NCBI GenBank assembly: GCA_029844215.1
Contig: CM056728.1
Location: forward strand, 62,721,789-62,785,788
Source: Przewalskia tangutica
Lineage: Eukaryota; Streptophyta; Magnoliopsida; Solanales; Solanaceae
DNA: 64,000 nt
Direction: 5' to 3'
This document shows positions 1-11,924 of the stretch, piece by piece (the first letter of the stretch is position 1; every line of letters begins with the position of its first letter). Below the pieces are notes generated by a model that was not told the DNA's origin, made no database searches, and saw nothing but the letters and a program-made list of their open reading frames with translations. A program made the position numbers and the translations under genes.

Positions 1-175
1 AGATTGTTAATCGCATTCTGTTTGGGCGTGTGATCCCCTTCTTTATTTATTGTTGTTGTTAAGGGGAAGATTGTTAATCGCGTTCCGTTTGGGCGTGTGA
101 TCCCCTTCTTTATTTATTGTTGTTAAGGGAAGATTGTTAATCGCGTTAGTTTGGGCGTGATCCCCTTCTTTAAAT
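1..175 (+). repeat. Tandem repeat, 3 units of about 63-67 bp
   Basis: Units start at 1, 68 and 131, each opening with agattgttaatcgc and containing tttgggcgtg and atccccttcttta. The third unit is shorter. The block lies inside LTR1 at the place where other LTRs here carry a single 'ttttacacg...ggcgtgtaatcccc' stretch, so it is a local amplification of an LTR segment. Confidence 0.85.
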
Positions 176-833
176 TTCGAATTATTGCACCTTAAATTTA
201 GTATGTTAATTACGGTTATCGCCTTGTAAGAGATGGAAAAGTGAGTAGAAACGGGAAGTCGCCAATTTTCTCGTAGAATAAGAGATCTTACTTAGAAGAA
301 TCCTACGAAACTAGAAGTTGATAAGCGTATTTTGACTATTATAGGTTGACACTGCGCGCGACATATTCGACTCGGCAAGTGGATTGAGTAGGAGGTATGT
401 GATTCTTCCTATCCCTTCGAGCATGATATTTGTGAAATATATATAGCAGTAGACATACGTGTGTTAACTAAAGTTGGTTTCACTTTGATGTCTTTTGACT
501 TGAGTTTTAAATAATAAGAATCTTGAATATTTCAAAAGAGTTATGAATCATTTTTGAAGAAAAGTAATACTTGGTTTTAAAAGCTTAAGTGTTATACTAG
601 CTTTATGGGAAGTTAGGTATAACGACTTAAGAAAGATAAAAGGAACGTTTACTTATTTGTTTATAAAAGCCTTGTAAAGATTTACGAAGGTGTGGTAAGT
701 TGGTTTGGTAAGTAAACATGTTATGATGGTACTGTTAGTATCTTGTGACGTTTGTGTAAGGGGTTTTCTTGTTGCTTATGTTGTTTAACGATAAGCCCGT
801 TGTCTTGGTATTATATAACTTACCCCCGACTTG

Positions 834-1062
834 TTACGAGCCGGGTTAGCTACCCCGATGCGAGGAATACCTCACGCGTCCATGTGACATATGCGAGTCT
901 GCGGAGTTTCGGGATGATCACTCCGGTGTGTTACACCGATGCGAGGAATACCTACGCGGTCCATGTGGCTACGCGATCGCGAGTCGAGGTTGATGCCACG
1001 GATAGCTACCCCGTCGCGGTGAGTACTCATGCGGTCCGAGGACCTACGCGACTACTGTAGTC
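834..1062 (+). repeat. LTR1 tandem-repeat cassette
   Basis: About three imperfect units of roughly 80 bp, each with 'accccgatgcgaggaatacc', then a 'cgcggtccatgtg' type stretch and a 'ctacgcga' stretch. It occupies the variable slot between the 'cttgttgc' block and the U5 region. Confidence 0.7.
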
Positions 1063-2274
1063 CGTGATTAGGCTCGCATAATGATACTACGGGCGATTGA
1101 CCTTGCTTGATCATTAGCACCTAGAAAAGACCGGTTATGTTACATCTATTTTGCTCTTGTTTACGCTTTGGGCACTATATGCGCTTAAATTGGGTTGTTT
1201 CGCATATATTTGTGAATTGGTTTTAAAATGTTATAATTTCGTTTGATGCTACGATTTCACATACTTGATACTGTTAGATCGACCTTCGGCTGCGTTCATG
1301 CCGCAGTAGAGGTACTCGCTTGTTGATCCTCGCTCCTAGATCACCGCTCGCTGGGAAAGCCGTTTCTCCGGAGGCTTATCTTTTGGGTATGATTTTCCCT
1401 GTCACTGTAGATTTGTGTACATTCAGGGGTATGGCGGGGCCCTGTCCCGTCATAGTTGTTTACATTCTTAGAGGTCTATAGTCCTGTTGTGTCACGACCC
1501 GAACCCGGGCCCGTGACTGGTGCCTTACCCCGGGCACCCAAGTAGCCATACATCAGAGTAATCAGCGGAATATAAAACAAGACATGAATAAAGTGAAGTG
1601 TAAAACAGTTATTCAGGAAAACTTGCCTCATGGCATATATATATATCAACTAGAACAGCTTATATCCCTTTTTACAATTCTGCCCACAAGATTACTGCAC
1701 CTCTAAGAATGATACGACAACAACGGCGATGGCCCGCCATACCCCGAATGTAAGTACCTACTACGACAGGGACTATACCATCGATAAGCCTCCGAGGAAC
1801 GAGCTTCCCAAACGCCGAATCGTGACCCTAAGAGCGAGGATCAACGATCGGTGTACTCTACCGCAGATGAACGCAGCTCGGCGAGGTCAAGACAACAGTA
1901 CCAAGTATGTGAATCAAAATATCAGAATGAAATCATAGCGCCTATATAAAACAGGAGACATGTATGATAACCAAACTACAGTTTACAATAAATAAGTAGT
2001 CATGTCAAGTCAGGGACTCACGCCCTCAAAGTCATCACTCAAATATAACTATGGGTCTCACGCCCACAACATCAATCATGCCCGTGGAATACCTTCCTCA
2101 CTGCCGGCAGTCTATGATATAAAAGCACCAAGGAATACACATGAACACCAGGTCCCACCTGTGTCATCATAAAACCGTACGGGGTAAGTACGAAGGCATA
2201 GCCGACACTAAAACCCACGCACTCAACAAGGTCATAAATCAGATCATGAGATCTGTCTAGACCATCACATGATC

Positions 2275-2580
2275 AAAGCCGCCACTCGCCCGCAGTATCT
2301 AATGTGCGCGTCTAGCCCTGGAACTTCCCGCAGCTCCGCATAGGCCACTCCAATGGCCCGCATGAGGTATTCCCCGCATCGAGGGTAGCTACTCCCCGGC
2401 ATCGTCCTGGACTCGCAGTCCGCATGGCCACATAGACCGCATGACCACAAAGGCCGCACACTAACCTGGAACTTTCGTAGCTCCGCATAGGTCCCCTGGA
2501 CCCGCATGAGGTATTCTCGAATCATGGTCCCAGACCGCCTGAGTCTACCCCGCATCGGAGGGCAGCTTAACCCCCGGGAT
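2275..2580 (-). repeat. Tandem-repeat cassette in E1 3' LTR
   Basis: Imperfect short repeats built around gcagctccgcataggtc, cccgcatgaggtattc and ccgcatggccacatagaccg. The same array is at 8170-8475 in the sister LTR. It sits in the same slot as the different arrays of the other LTRs. Confidence 0.75.
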
Positions 2581-4430
2581 CATGTCAAGGTGAGTGGTAC
2601 AATACCAACATAACGGCTGATCGTTAAACAACATAAGCGCGATCGAGGGAAACCCCTTTACACAAACATCACAAGATACTAACACACGTAGCATCCTAAC
2701 ATATTTACTTATCAAACCAACAAGCAAGTATTACCAGGCTATCACAAACCAACACAATCAAGTTATTCACACAAGGTACTTTCTACCTTATGTTAAACAA
2801 GTTCGGGTTTTTATCCCCAAATTACTTCATACATTAACTCTTTAAAAGATACGTTTCTTTCACAAAAGCCACACAATACCCGTAGTATAAAAATAAAGTG
2901 ACTATCTTTTTAAGTAAACCAAAACACTTCCCTTTATAAAATCAAGTAACAACATTATTTTCCAAACGTTCAAGTTTGCCTAATTTCAAATGCTCAAGTT
3001 TCTCATTTTTCGAAAGGTTTCGTAGTTCATAGTCTTAATCACTTAAGAATAAAATTCTCCTTTAAAAGAATTTGAGAAACATATGCCTTATATGTGAGTA
3101 GGTTATTCTTGTTTATAACAATCTTATTAAAGCAGCCATGATCTAGGAAATGTAATATCATTTTGTCTCATCTTAGCTTCTATGCAGATGGAGGTTTCTA
3201 CTGGTTTTAATAATACTTCATTAGTCAATACATTTCCCTTTATTAGCGCTCGTGTGGTTTGTCTTGACTTTATTCGATTTCCAAATCAAGAAACATTATT
3301 CCTTTTAAAACCAAGTACTCATTACTCACGAATGAGGTTTCACATTAAAATTCATATTAATTTATTTAAGTTAAGTCTCTTATCTTTTAAGATCAAGTCT
3401 CTTAACTTCTAAAATTAATGAACCATTCTTTTTATCACTCTAAGTCGTTATACCTAACTTCCCATAAAGCTAGTATAACTCTTAAGCTTTTAAAACCAAG
3501 TATTACTCTTCTTTCAAAAGGATTCTTAATTCTTTTGAAATACATCAAGATTCTTATTATTCAGCTTAAGTCAAAAGACATTGCCGCACAACCACGCTCG
3601 CTTAACACACGACGTCACCGTACTATATATATATTCTTTTAAAATATCATGCCTGCCGGATAGGAAGAATCACATACCTCGCGACGATTATCGACTATTA
3701 GCAAAACGCCCACGGCTATAACCCGCTAGCCTTGTCCACCTTTCAAGTAGCACATGCTACTCGCAGAACATTCAACCTATAAAGGTCATATAAGTCTATC
3801 AACTTCTACATTAATAATTCATCGATGCGATTTCATTCAAGTCTTATCTGTAATATCCTTCTATTACGCTCAATTCTCTTCTATGAATCTTATATTCATT
3901 TCTATACAACTACGATGTAATTTCCAATTACAATAGAAGGATAGGATTATTTACCCGGTAAGCCCAAAATTATCCAAGTTAAATGTCGATCCCGAGCAAC
4001 GCTTAGCTCCTACTCCGGTGCTCCAACCCGCCCAAACAACCCTTAGAAGTTCTACGAAACTTCTTCCTAATACTTCAACCAATCAGAAGATTTTCCTTAG
4101 GGTTTCGTTTAGTGATCAAGGGAAGTATAATAGCATTTCGGGCTTTTAGTATAAGTGTAACCTTGGAATACTACAAGGTATTTGGGCCAAGGTATTTTGA
4201 ATAGTAACAATACTGGAGAGTATTTCTACCAAGAGGGGTAGTATTTTACGAGACAACTAGGCAAGTGGGGTGCTCTCGCCAAGGCCACTAGGAGGGGATG
4301 TACCTCGCCAAGGGCCTCACGAAAAGGGGGGGAGGGGGAGGCTAGGACGAGAACTCAACTCAAAGGGGGGAAGAGGGCTTTCAAGACTTAGAACAATTTT
4401 GGGATGAAGAAGTCTTCAAGTTTAGGGGGG

Positions 4431-4438
4431 TATTTATA
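4431..4438 (-). promoter_or_regulatory. TATA box of E1 3' LTR
   Basis: TATAAATA on the minus strand, followed by a C-rich run (read as GGGGGG on the plus strand) and the 'gaagacttcttcatcc' start-region motif. The same arrangement is found in all A-type LTRs. It lies about 400 nt from the LTR 5' end, so U3 is short and R plus U5 is about 2.9 kb. Confidence 0.75.
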
Positions 4439-4835
4439 GGACAACCAAGGGCCAAGATCAAGCCAAGTGGTAGGCAAGTGTAAGGTCAAGATTTGGACAA
4501 GTGTTTGTGGGTCCCACTTGCTCATCAACTACACAAAATATCCTACCAACTCCCACTCTCCAAATCGTCCAAAAGACGCCCTTAAGTCCACCAATTAGAG
4601 GGTGACAAGTGTCGCCCTCTCGTTGGTCCAAAATATTTCGTCTCTCGGAAAAATCCGCAAAAATAATAAATGACATAGCCGGAATTTTCCCTACGCAAGC
4701 TTTGGAAGACGTTTCGTCGGAAAACGATTCTTTTCGTGTGTTATGCACAAAATTTTCGGTCCTTGCCTAATCTTAAGGCTTAAATTTCTCTACGTACGTC
4801 CTCACGTACATACTCTGAAAATACGGGGTATAACA

Positions 4836-4850
4836 TTCTCCCCTCCTTAG
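4836..4850 (-). other. Polypurine tract of E1
   Basis: Read on the minus strand, CTAAGGAGGGGAGAA lies directly before the 3' LTR start TGTTATACC. This is the usual plus-strand primer site. Just upstream is gaacattcgggacgaatgtt, a motif with inverted-repeat character that recurs before the 3' LTR of E2, E3 and E5. Confidence 0.85.
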
Positions 4851-5189
4851 AAACATTCGTCCCGAATGTTCCTTCTCAAGACGGATAACGAAGAAGTTCT
4901 TCTTAACTTAAACAAGTTGCCAATGCCACACATGGCCACAAAATAACACACACTCCAATACTTAATCCAAGTCTACGAGGAATCACCTCTAACATCACAA
5001 AAGCTTCCACCCAAAGTCTAAACGATACTCCCTTAAGAAACGATCACTTCTATCTTCTTAACACATGTTCACTTCTTCCTTACTGTCGCATCTTTCTCGT
5101 ACACTCGAACTCTTTCTCATACCTTACCACATTTCATCGCTATCGCTTCCAAATCTCTGGGTTACTACCTCCAACTTGGTCATCATTAC

Positions 5190-5800
5190 TGGGAATAATC
5201 TGGATGGATTTTTTTGATACTTTTCCGAACATAGCAACATGAAAGACCGGACGCACTGCCTCCCACGTCGGACGGCAATGCTAACCATAGGCAACTTGGC
5301 CTATTCTTCACATGACCTGAAAAGGCCCCAAGTAACTCGGGCTAATTTTCCTCTGTTTTCCGAATCTCGTCACACCCTTCCGGGGTGGTATCTTCAAGAA
5401 GACCCTCACAACTCGAACCTGCCGCCGCCGATTATCCGCACGACTTCGCTGACTCGAGCCGCCAATAACCTCTTCTCGATAAGCTTCACCCTATCCATAT
5501 CCCGCCGAGACAAGTATGAACCAACTATCCAACCTTGCCAACATCGAACCAATCGATCAAGAACTTATACTTCCGCCCCTACAAGGCGTCATAATGCGAT
5601 AACCGAATACTGAAATGGTAGCCGTAACCTGGGCTCCACTGTCTGTCATAAGGTGAAAGTAGGCACCTCGTGCAACCTTACAACCTTCCTGATATAATCA
5701 TCTCGCATAACCCTCTGCCGAGTAAACGGCCCGATCGAAAGACAAGGTGGGCTGACCTCATCGGCCCGACTACTGGTCGAACGCATCCACGAACTCGTAC
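5190..5800 (-). pseudogene. E1 integrase remnant
   Basis: In broken frames the minus strand gives a gypsy integrase order. First comes a core piece resembling YSAEEYARLYIREIVRLHG, seen as YSAEGYARDDYIRKVVRLHE. Then come a piece like SDRGAQFT, a piece like DKVKLIQERLRTAQSR (seen as DRVKLIEKRLLAARVSE), and the C-terminal GPF region (RKISPSYLGPFQ) ending near FHVAMF. The zinc-binding N-terminus, the start of the core and everything upstream in pol are missing. Several stops and frameshifts break it, some perhaps from sequencing error. It cannot encode a working integrase as it stands. I recognised it by motif pattern, not by a search. Confidence 0.75.
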
Positions 5801-6324
5801 GATGATTAACTAAACTTGGGCCTAACACCCTCGTGACCCTACCACCTGGCGGGACCATCACAAACTGACCCCACCACAATACAGGTCGCGGGTTGACCCG
5901 CGATTGGTCCTCAACCCGACCCGCTATCGCGCAAAAACTCTTGTTCCCCGATCCGGAACAATCTCACTAATCAAGTCATGAAAACCTAGTGGTCTTCTTA
6001 GCTCAACTACCCTCTTTCATTTCGTACCACTCAGGGATTTATCACAAAAACATACCTCACGTGCACTATGCACTCCGATAAGGGTCAAACATAAAAATAC
6101 CTCTTTAACTCGAGATGGCCTTACCTCTAAGGTCTCTACGTATAAAACTCTAAGGCTCACACTTTCCTTATCCCCCAAATCTTACCTGGTTAACTAACCA
6201 TGAATTCTAATCACAATTTACACAATGTTATCTGAACATAACACTTAAGATATACTTATCTTATCACACATACAATCTCTAGAGGGCTAAAGATATACCT
6301 GTACCTACTGTTTCACTTCCCTTT

Positions 6325-7177
6325 GTCGTTCTGATTAATCCGCTCATTGGGCATAGTGGAAGATGATGAATTAGCCATCGATCCCGGCGTCGAAGTTTCT
6401 ACATCCGCGCCACCTCTGGTCGGACAATTTCTCGCAAAATGGCCTTGCTGGCCGCAAGCATAACAAGTTGTCTAAGAAGCACGACACTCCCCACAATGAC
6501 ACCTACCACAACGGCCACACCGAGGTGGGGGTGGCCTCCTCTGGCTAACACCCCTTCCTCTCCGAACCACTGAATCCGGCTGGCTGGAACCGACGGGTAT
6601 TTGTGAATTAGAAGCCCTGGAGCTCTGACCAACTCCTGCATACTCCGAACGTCCTGAACCCTGTGGAGAACCACCTCGACCGGGCGAGGCGCATAACCAC
6701 TCACTGGCCGAGGCGGTTCGCCTCAAAGTTACCAAGGACCTTGCCGCTCCGCCCTCTTCACGATCTTGGTTAACCCGTTGATCCTCACGCCTTCGCTCAC
6801 GCGCATAAGCCCGCATACGTGCCATGCTCAAGCTCGATCAAGAGCTACTCTAGTACAACCCTCTCTTAGATAGTCATCAAGACTCGCGATAAATCGGTAG
6901 ATAATATACTCTCGGTTGCTAAATCCATAGCTAGTAACAGGGTCATCTCTTTGCAATCTATATTCTCGCTTCGGCCGTGGAACCAAGGTTCAACTATCAT
7001 GCGCCGCAGAGAATCGCCGCCGCGCTTAAACTTTGCTGGATCGCGACGCCAGTAACTCTCCGAATGAAGCACCAACTCAGGTGATGGTTGGGCATGTGCC
7101 CTCGTAACCTCTCAGATTCTACTCGCAGCCTCCTACGCCTTGCCCTTCTGGGCCCGGGTTGCCTTACGCGGAGGCAT
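6325..7177 (-). pseudogene. gag: E1 gag, capsid core deleted
   Basis: Gag coats and packages element RNA in cytoplasmic virus-like particles. The likely start is ATG at 7177 (MPPRKATRAQKGK), where related gags start. After a piece ending CKEMTLLLA the sequence jumps to DDYLREGC-like text, so the capsid core, present in Ea as PPEFYGSRTEEDPQEF, is missing. The linker (ARMRAYARERR, 6831-6472) leads to a CGRCHCGECR stretch and a good CCHC knuckle CYACGQQGHFARNC at 6421-6465. A frameshift separates linker and knuckle. E2 shares the deletion, so it is ancestral rather than a local error. Confidence 0.8.
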
Positions 7178-7368
7178 AACGGTAAGGGAAAGAAATACGT
7201 TAGAGGGGTCCAACTTATAACACAGCTCTAAGGCACGATCTCAGAGTGAGAAGAATGGAAACCAATCCTAAATATCCTATAGCCTCCTGATTATTGGTGT
7301 GGTGCACCACACACCGATAATCAAGACTCTACTAGGAACGGTCTGTAGACACTTTCCGAGGATTAACT

Positions 7369-7380
7369 GCTCTGATACCA
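7369..7380 (-). other. Primer-binding site of E1 (initiator-Met tRNA)
   Basis: The minus strand reads TGGTATCAGAGC, the standard plant initiator-Met tRNA complement, four bases inside the 5' LTR end. It is intact here, in contrast to the altered versions in E2, E3, E5, E6 and E7. Confidence 0.93.
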
Positions 7381-7384
7381 CTTT

Positions 7385-10300
7385 TGTCACGACCCGAACT
7401 CGGGCCCGTGACTGGTGCCTTACCCCGGGCACCCAAGTAGCCATACATCAGAGTAATATAAAACAAGACATGAATAAAGTGAAGTGTAAAACAGTTATCT
7501 GTGAAAACTTGCCTTGCGGCATATATATATATCAACTAGAACAGTTATATCCCTTTTTACAATTTCCGCCACAACAGCATTACTGCACTCTAAGAATGAT
7601 ACGACAACAATGGCGGGACAGGGCCCCGCCATACCCCTGAATGTAAGTACCTACTACGACAGGGGACTATACCACTGATAATCCTCCGGAGGAACGGAGC
7701 TTCCCAAACGCTGAACTGTGACCCTAAGAGCGAGGATCAACGACTGGTGTACCTCTACCGCGGATGAACGCACTTCCGGAGGTCAAGATAACAGTACCAA
7801 GTATGTGAAATCGAAAATATCAGAATGAAATCATAGCAGTCTATATAAAACAGGAGACATGTATGATAACCAAACTACAGTTTACAATAAATAAGTAGTC
7901 ATGTCAAGTCAGGGACTCACGCCCTCAAAGTCATCACTCAAATATAACTATGGGTCTCACGCACACAACATCAATCATGCCCGTGGAATACCTTCCTCAC
8001 TGCCGGCAGTCTATGATATAAAAGCACCAAGGAACACACATGAACACCAGGTCCCACCTGTGTCATCATAAAACCGTACGGGGTAAGTACGAAGGCATAG
8101 ACGACTACTAAAACCCACAGTACCAACAAGGTCATAAACTGTATCATAAGATCTGTCTAGACCGTCACATGATCAAAACTGGCCACTCGCCCGCAGTATC
8201 TAATGTGCGCGTCTAGCCCTGGAACTTCCCGCAGCTCCGCATAGGCCACTCCAATGGCCCGCATGAGCTATTCCCCGCATCGAGGGTAGCTACTCCCCGG
8301 CATCGTCCTGGACTCGCAGTCCGCATGGCCACATAGACCGCATGACCACAAAGGCCGCACACTAACTCGAACTCGTAGCTCGCGATAGTCCCCCGGGACC
8401 CGCATGAGGTATTCTCGAATCATGGTCCCAGACCGCCTGATTCTACCCCGCATCGGAGGGCAGCTTAACCCCCGGGATCATGTCAAGGTGAGTGGTACAA
8501 TACCAACATAACGGCTGATCGTTAAACAACATAAGCGCGATCGAGGGAAACCCCTTTACACAAACATCACAAGATACTAACACACGTAGCATCCTAACAT
8601 GTTTACTTATCAAACCAACAAGCAAGTATTACCAGGCTATCACAAACCAACACAATCAAGTTATTCACACAAGGTATTTCTACCTTATGTTAAACAAGTT
8701 CGGGTTTTTATCCCCAAAGTACTTCATACATTAACTCTTTAAAAGATACGTTTCTTTCACAAAAGCCACACAATGCCCGTAGTATAAAAATAGAGTGACT
8801 ATCTTTTTAAGTAAACCAAAACACTTCCCTTTATAAAATCAAGTAACAACATTATTTTCCAAACGTTCAAGTTTGCCTAATTTCAAATGCTCAAGTTTCT
8901 CATTTTTCGAAAGGTTTCGTAGTTCATAGTCTTAATCACCTAAGAATAAAATTCTCCTTTAAAACAATTTGAGAAACATATGCCTTATATGTGAGTAGGT
9001 TATTCTTGTTTATAACAATCTTATTAAAGCAGCCATGATCTAGAAAATGTAATATCATTTTGTCTCATCTTAGCTTCTATGCAGATGGAGGTTTCTACTG
9101 GTTTTAATAATACTTCATTAGTCAATACATTTCCCTTTATTAGCGCTGTTGTGGTTTGTTAAGATTTATTCGATTTCCAAATCAAGAAACATTATTCCTT
9201 TTAAAAACCAACTACTCATTACTCACGAATGAGGTTTCACACAAAATTCATATTAATTTATTTAAGTTAAGTCTCTTATCTTTTAAGATCAAGTCTCTTA
9301 ACTTCTAAAATTAATGAACCATTCTTTTTTATCACTCTTAAGTCGTTATACCTAACTTCCCATAAAGCTAGTATAACTCTTAAGCTTTTAAAAACCAAGT
9401 ATTACTCTTCTTTCAAAAAGGATTCTTAATTCTTTTGAAATACATCAAGATTCTTATTATTCAGGCTTAAGTCAAAAGACATTGCCGTACAACTACGCTC
9501 GCTTAACACACGACGCCTCACCGTACTATATATATATTCTTTTAAAATATCATGCCTGCGGATAGGAAGAATCACATACCTCGCGACGATTATCGACTAT
9601 TAGCAAAACGCTCCACGGCTATAACCCGGCTAGCCTTGTCCACCTTTCAAGTAGCACATGCTACTCGCAGAACATTCAACCTATAAAGGTCATATAAGTC
9701 TATCAACTTCTACATTAATAATCTACTGATGCGATTTCAGTTCAAGTCTTATCTGTAATATCCTTCTATTACAGTTCAATTCTCTTCTATGAATCTTATA
9801 TTCATTTCTATACAACTACAGTATGTAATTTCCAATTACAATAGAAGGATAGGATTATTTACCTCGGTAAGCCCAAAATTATCCAAGTTAAATGTCGATC
9901 CTGAGCAACGTTTAACTCCTACTCCGGGTGCTCCAACCCGCTCCAAACAACCCTTAGAAGTTCTACGAAACTTCTTCCTAATACTTCAACCAACTGTGAA
10001 GATTTTCCTTAGGGTTTCGTTTAGTGACTGAAGGGAAGTATAATAGCATTTCTGGGCTTTTAGTATAAGTGTAACCTTGGAATACTACAAGGTATTTGGG
10101 CCAATGTATTTTGGAATAGTAACAATACTTGGAGAGTATTTCTACCAAGAGGGGGGGTAGTATTTTACGAGACAACTAGGCAAGGGGGTGCTCGCCAAGG
10201 CCACTAGGAGTGGGAGAGGTACTTCTGCCAAGTGGCCTCACGGTAAGTGAGGGGAGGCTAGGACGAGAACTCAACTCAAAGGGGGGAAGAGGGCTTTCAA

Positions 10301-10710
10301 GACTTAGAACAATTTTGGGATGAAGAAGTCTTCAAGTTTAGGGGGGTATTTATAGGACAACCAAGGGCCAAGATCAAGCCAAGTGGTAGGCAAGTGTAAG
10401 GTCAAGATTTGGACAAGTGTTTGTGGGTCCCACTTGCTCATCAACTACACAAAATATCCTACCAACTCCCACTCTCCAAATCGTCCAAAAGACGCCCTCA
10501 AGTCCACCAATTAGAGGGTGACAAGTGTCGCCCTCTCGTTGGTCCAAAATATTTCGTCTCTCGAAAATTTTCCCTACGCAAGCTTTGGAAGACGTTTCGT
10601 CGGAAAACGATTCTTTTCGTGTGTTATGCACAAAATTTTCGGTCCTTGCCTAATCTTAAGGCTTAAATTTCACGCACGCCCTCACGCATATACCGAAATA
10701 CGGTATAACA
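7385..10710 (-). mobile_element. E1 5' LTR
   Basis: 3,326 bp, co-linear with 1490-4835. TATAAATA (minus strand) lies at 10347-10354. The conserved donor-like GAG|GTAAATA lies at about 9861 and the AGGTATGTGATTCTTCC box near 9580. The first 250 bases on the plus strand are unusually clean and show the terminal hairpins well. Confidence 0.93.
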
Positions 10711-10901
10711 TGTCAGACATCGGGATGTAATCGTCGCTTTTTATATATACATGTCGAAAGGCAACTTTTCCCTGATTAAACTGTTTCTCATTTTACACTG
10801 TTTTATGGTTGTAAGTTTATATTCCGCTGGTTACTCTGATGTATATCTACTTGGGTGCCCGGGTAAGGCACCAGTCACGGGCCCGGGAACGGGTCGTGAC
10901 A
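10711..10901 (+). mobile_element. LTR1, right end
   Basis: Continues LTR1 after the E1 insertion. It carries the 'aaggcaac' and 'tccgctggtt' stretches and the terminal hairpin GGTGCC-CGGGTAA-GGCACC (10854-10872), and ends at GGGTCGTGACA (10901). The next base belongs to LTR2. Confidence 0.85.
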
Positions 10902-11924
10902 ACTTTGGAGCTTTTTGCTAATTGTCGATAATCGTCGCGAGGTATGTGAACCTCTTCCTATCCTTTCTAGCATGATTGATTGTGAACTATGTAGTACGGT
11001 AGACGTACGTGTGCTAAACGAATTTGGTTGGTTTAGAACATAAAGTGTTATAATGGCTTTATGGGAAGTTAATTATAACGACTTTATGTAGGTAAAAGAA
11101 TGGTTGATTGATTTTAAAAGATAAGAGACTTGACTTATATTTGACTTGATATGATTTGTTAAGGACTTGAATTGTGTTAAAAAGTTGTGAAACCTCATTC
11201 GTGAGTAATGAGTACTTGGTTTTTAAAGAATAATGTTATATTGATTTCGGAAATGGGAATGAGTATCGAACAAGCCATTGCAGCGTTAATAAAGGAAAAT
11301 GTAATGACAAATAATTAACTTAAAACAAGTAGAATCCTCCATCTGCATAGAAGCTAAGATAAGACAAAATTGTATTACATTTTATAGATCATGGCTACTT
11401 TAATAAGAATCATTATATACAAGTATTAATTTTCTTAAATTCCAAAGTAAGGAACTTGATTTCTAAAAGAAAGGAGACTTGAGGAATTGAAGTGTTTTGG
11501 TTTAAAAGAAAGGCATGGTTTTGTCTTAAAATGGTTTAAAAAGGAAGGTATGGTTTTGTCTTAAATTGGTTTAAAAAGAAAGCATGGTATTGTCTTGGTT
11601 TATTTCAAAAGAAGGTGTGGAAATGGTTTTGGTTTACTTAAAATGATAGTTACTCTATTTTTGATACTACGGGTATCGTGTGACTTTTGTAAAAGAAAGA
11701 GATCTTTTGAAAGAATTTAAGTATGTAGTACTTTGGGGTTAAACCCCGGATTTTTGGCATAAAAGGAAAGTACATTGAGTTGGGAGTATCTTGCCTATGT
11801 TTGCTTGTGATAGCCTTGTTGTACAAGTATTGTATTTCTATACCACCGCGTCTCTCGATGGAGGTCACGACTTGCTTTGAACTCACTGGACGCACTCAGC
11901 GGTGACGGAGGATTCCACTGGTAT

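Larger units (their letters stand above)
1..1489 (+). mobile_element. LTR1, left piece of a plus-strand gypsy LTR
   Basis: This is LTR body without its 5' end, which lies outside the window. It shares the order of blocks seen in every LTR here: the AGGTATGTGATTCTTCCTATCC box near 391, the 'tttatgggaagttaggtataacg' block near 604, a tandem-repeat cassette at 834-1062, and the U5 hairpin region from about 1280. It stops at 1489, where E1 is inserted, and resumes at 10711 up to the LTR end GGGTCGTGACA at 10901. Confidence 0.85.
1490..4835 (-). mobile_element. E1 3' LTR
   Basis: 3,346 bp. On the plus strand it opens tgtcacgacccg and closes ggggtataaca. It is nearly co-linear with 7385-10710. AT-rich parts are almost identical between the two, and differences cluster at CG and CAG/CTG sites. 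The LTR is flanked on the interior side by the purine tract. Confidence 0.93.
1490..10710 (-). mobile_element. E1, complete minus-strand non-autonomous gypsy LTR retrotransposon
   Basis: In its own orientation it reads 5' LTR (10710-7385), PBS, degraded gag, large deletion, integrase remnant, polypurine tract, 3' LTR (4835-1490). The whole is about 9.2 kb with a 2.55 kb interior. Both LTRs begin TGTTATACC and end GTGACA. The flanks are tgttg on the left and tgtca on the right, so the target duplication is not clean. Insertion is still clear because LTR1 continues on both sides. It has no protease, RT or RNase H, so mobility would need enzymes from another element. Confidence 0.93.

Noticed and set aside
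752..1060. 102-residue open frame on the plus strand
   Set aside because: It runs through the LTR1 tandem cassette, so its repeats (RNT, VHV) come from the DNA repeat; no family resemblance.
5239..5613. 124-residue plus-strand frame
   Set aside because: It is the antisense of the E1 integrase remnant, which explains the region better.
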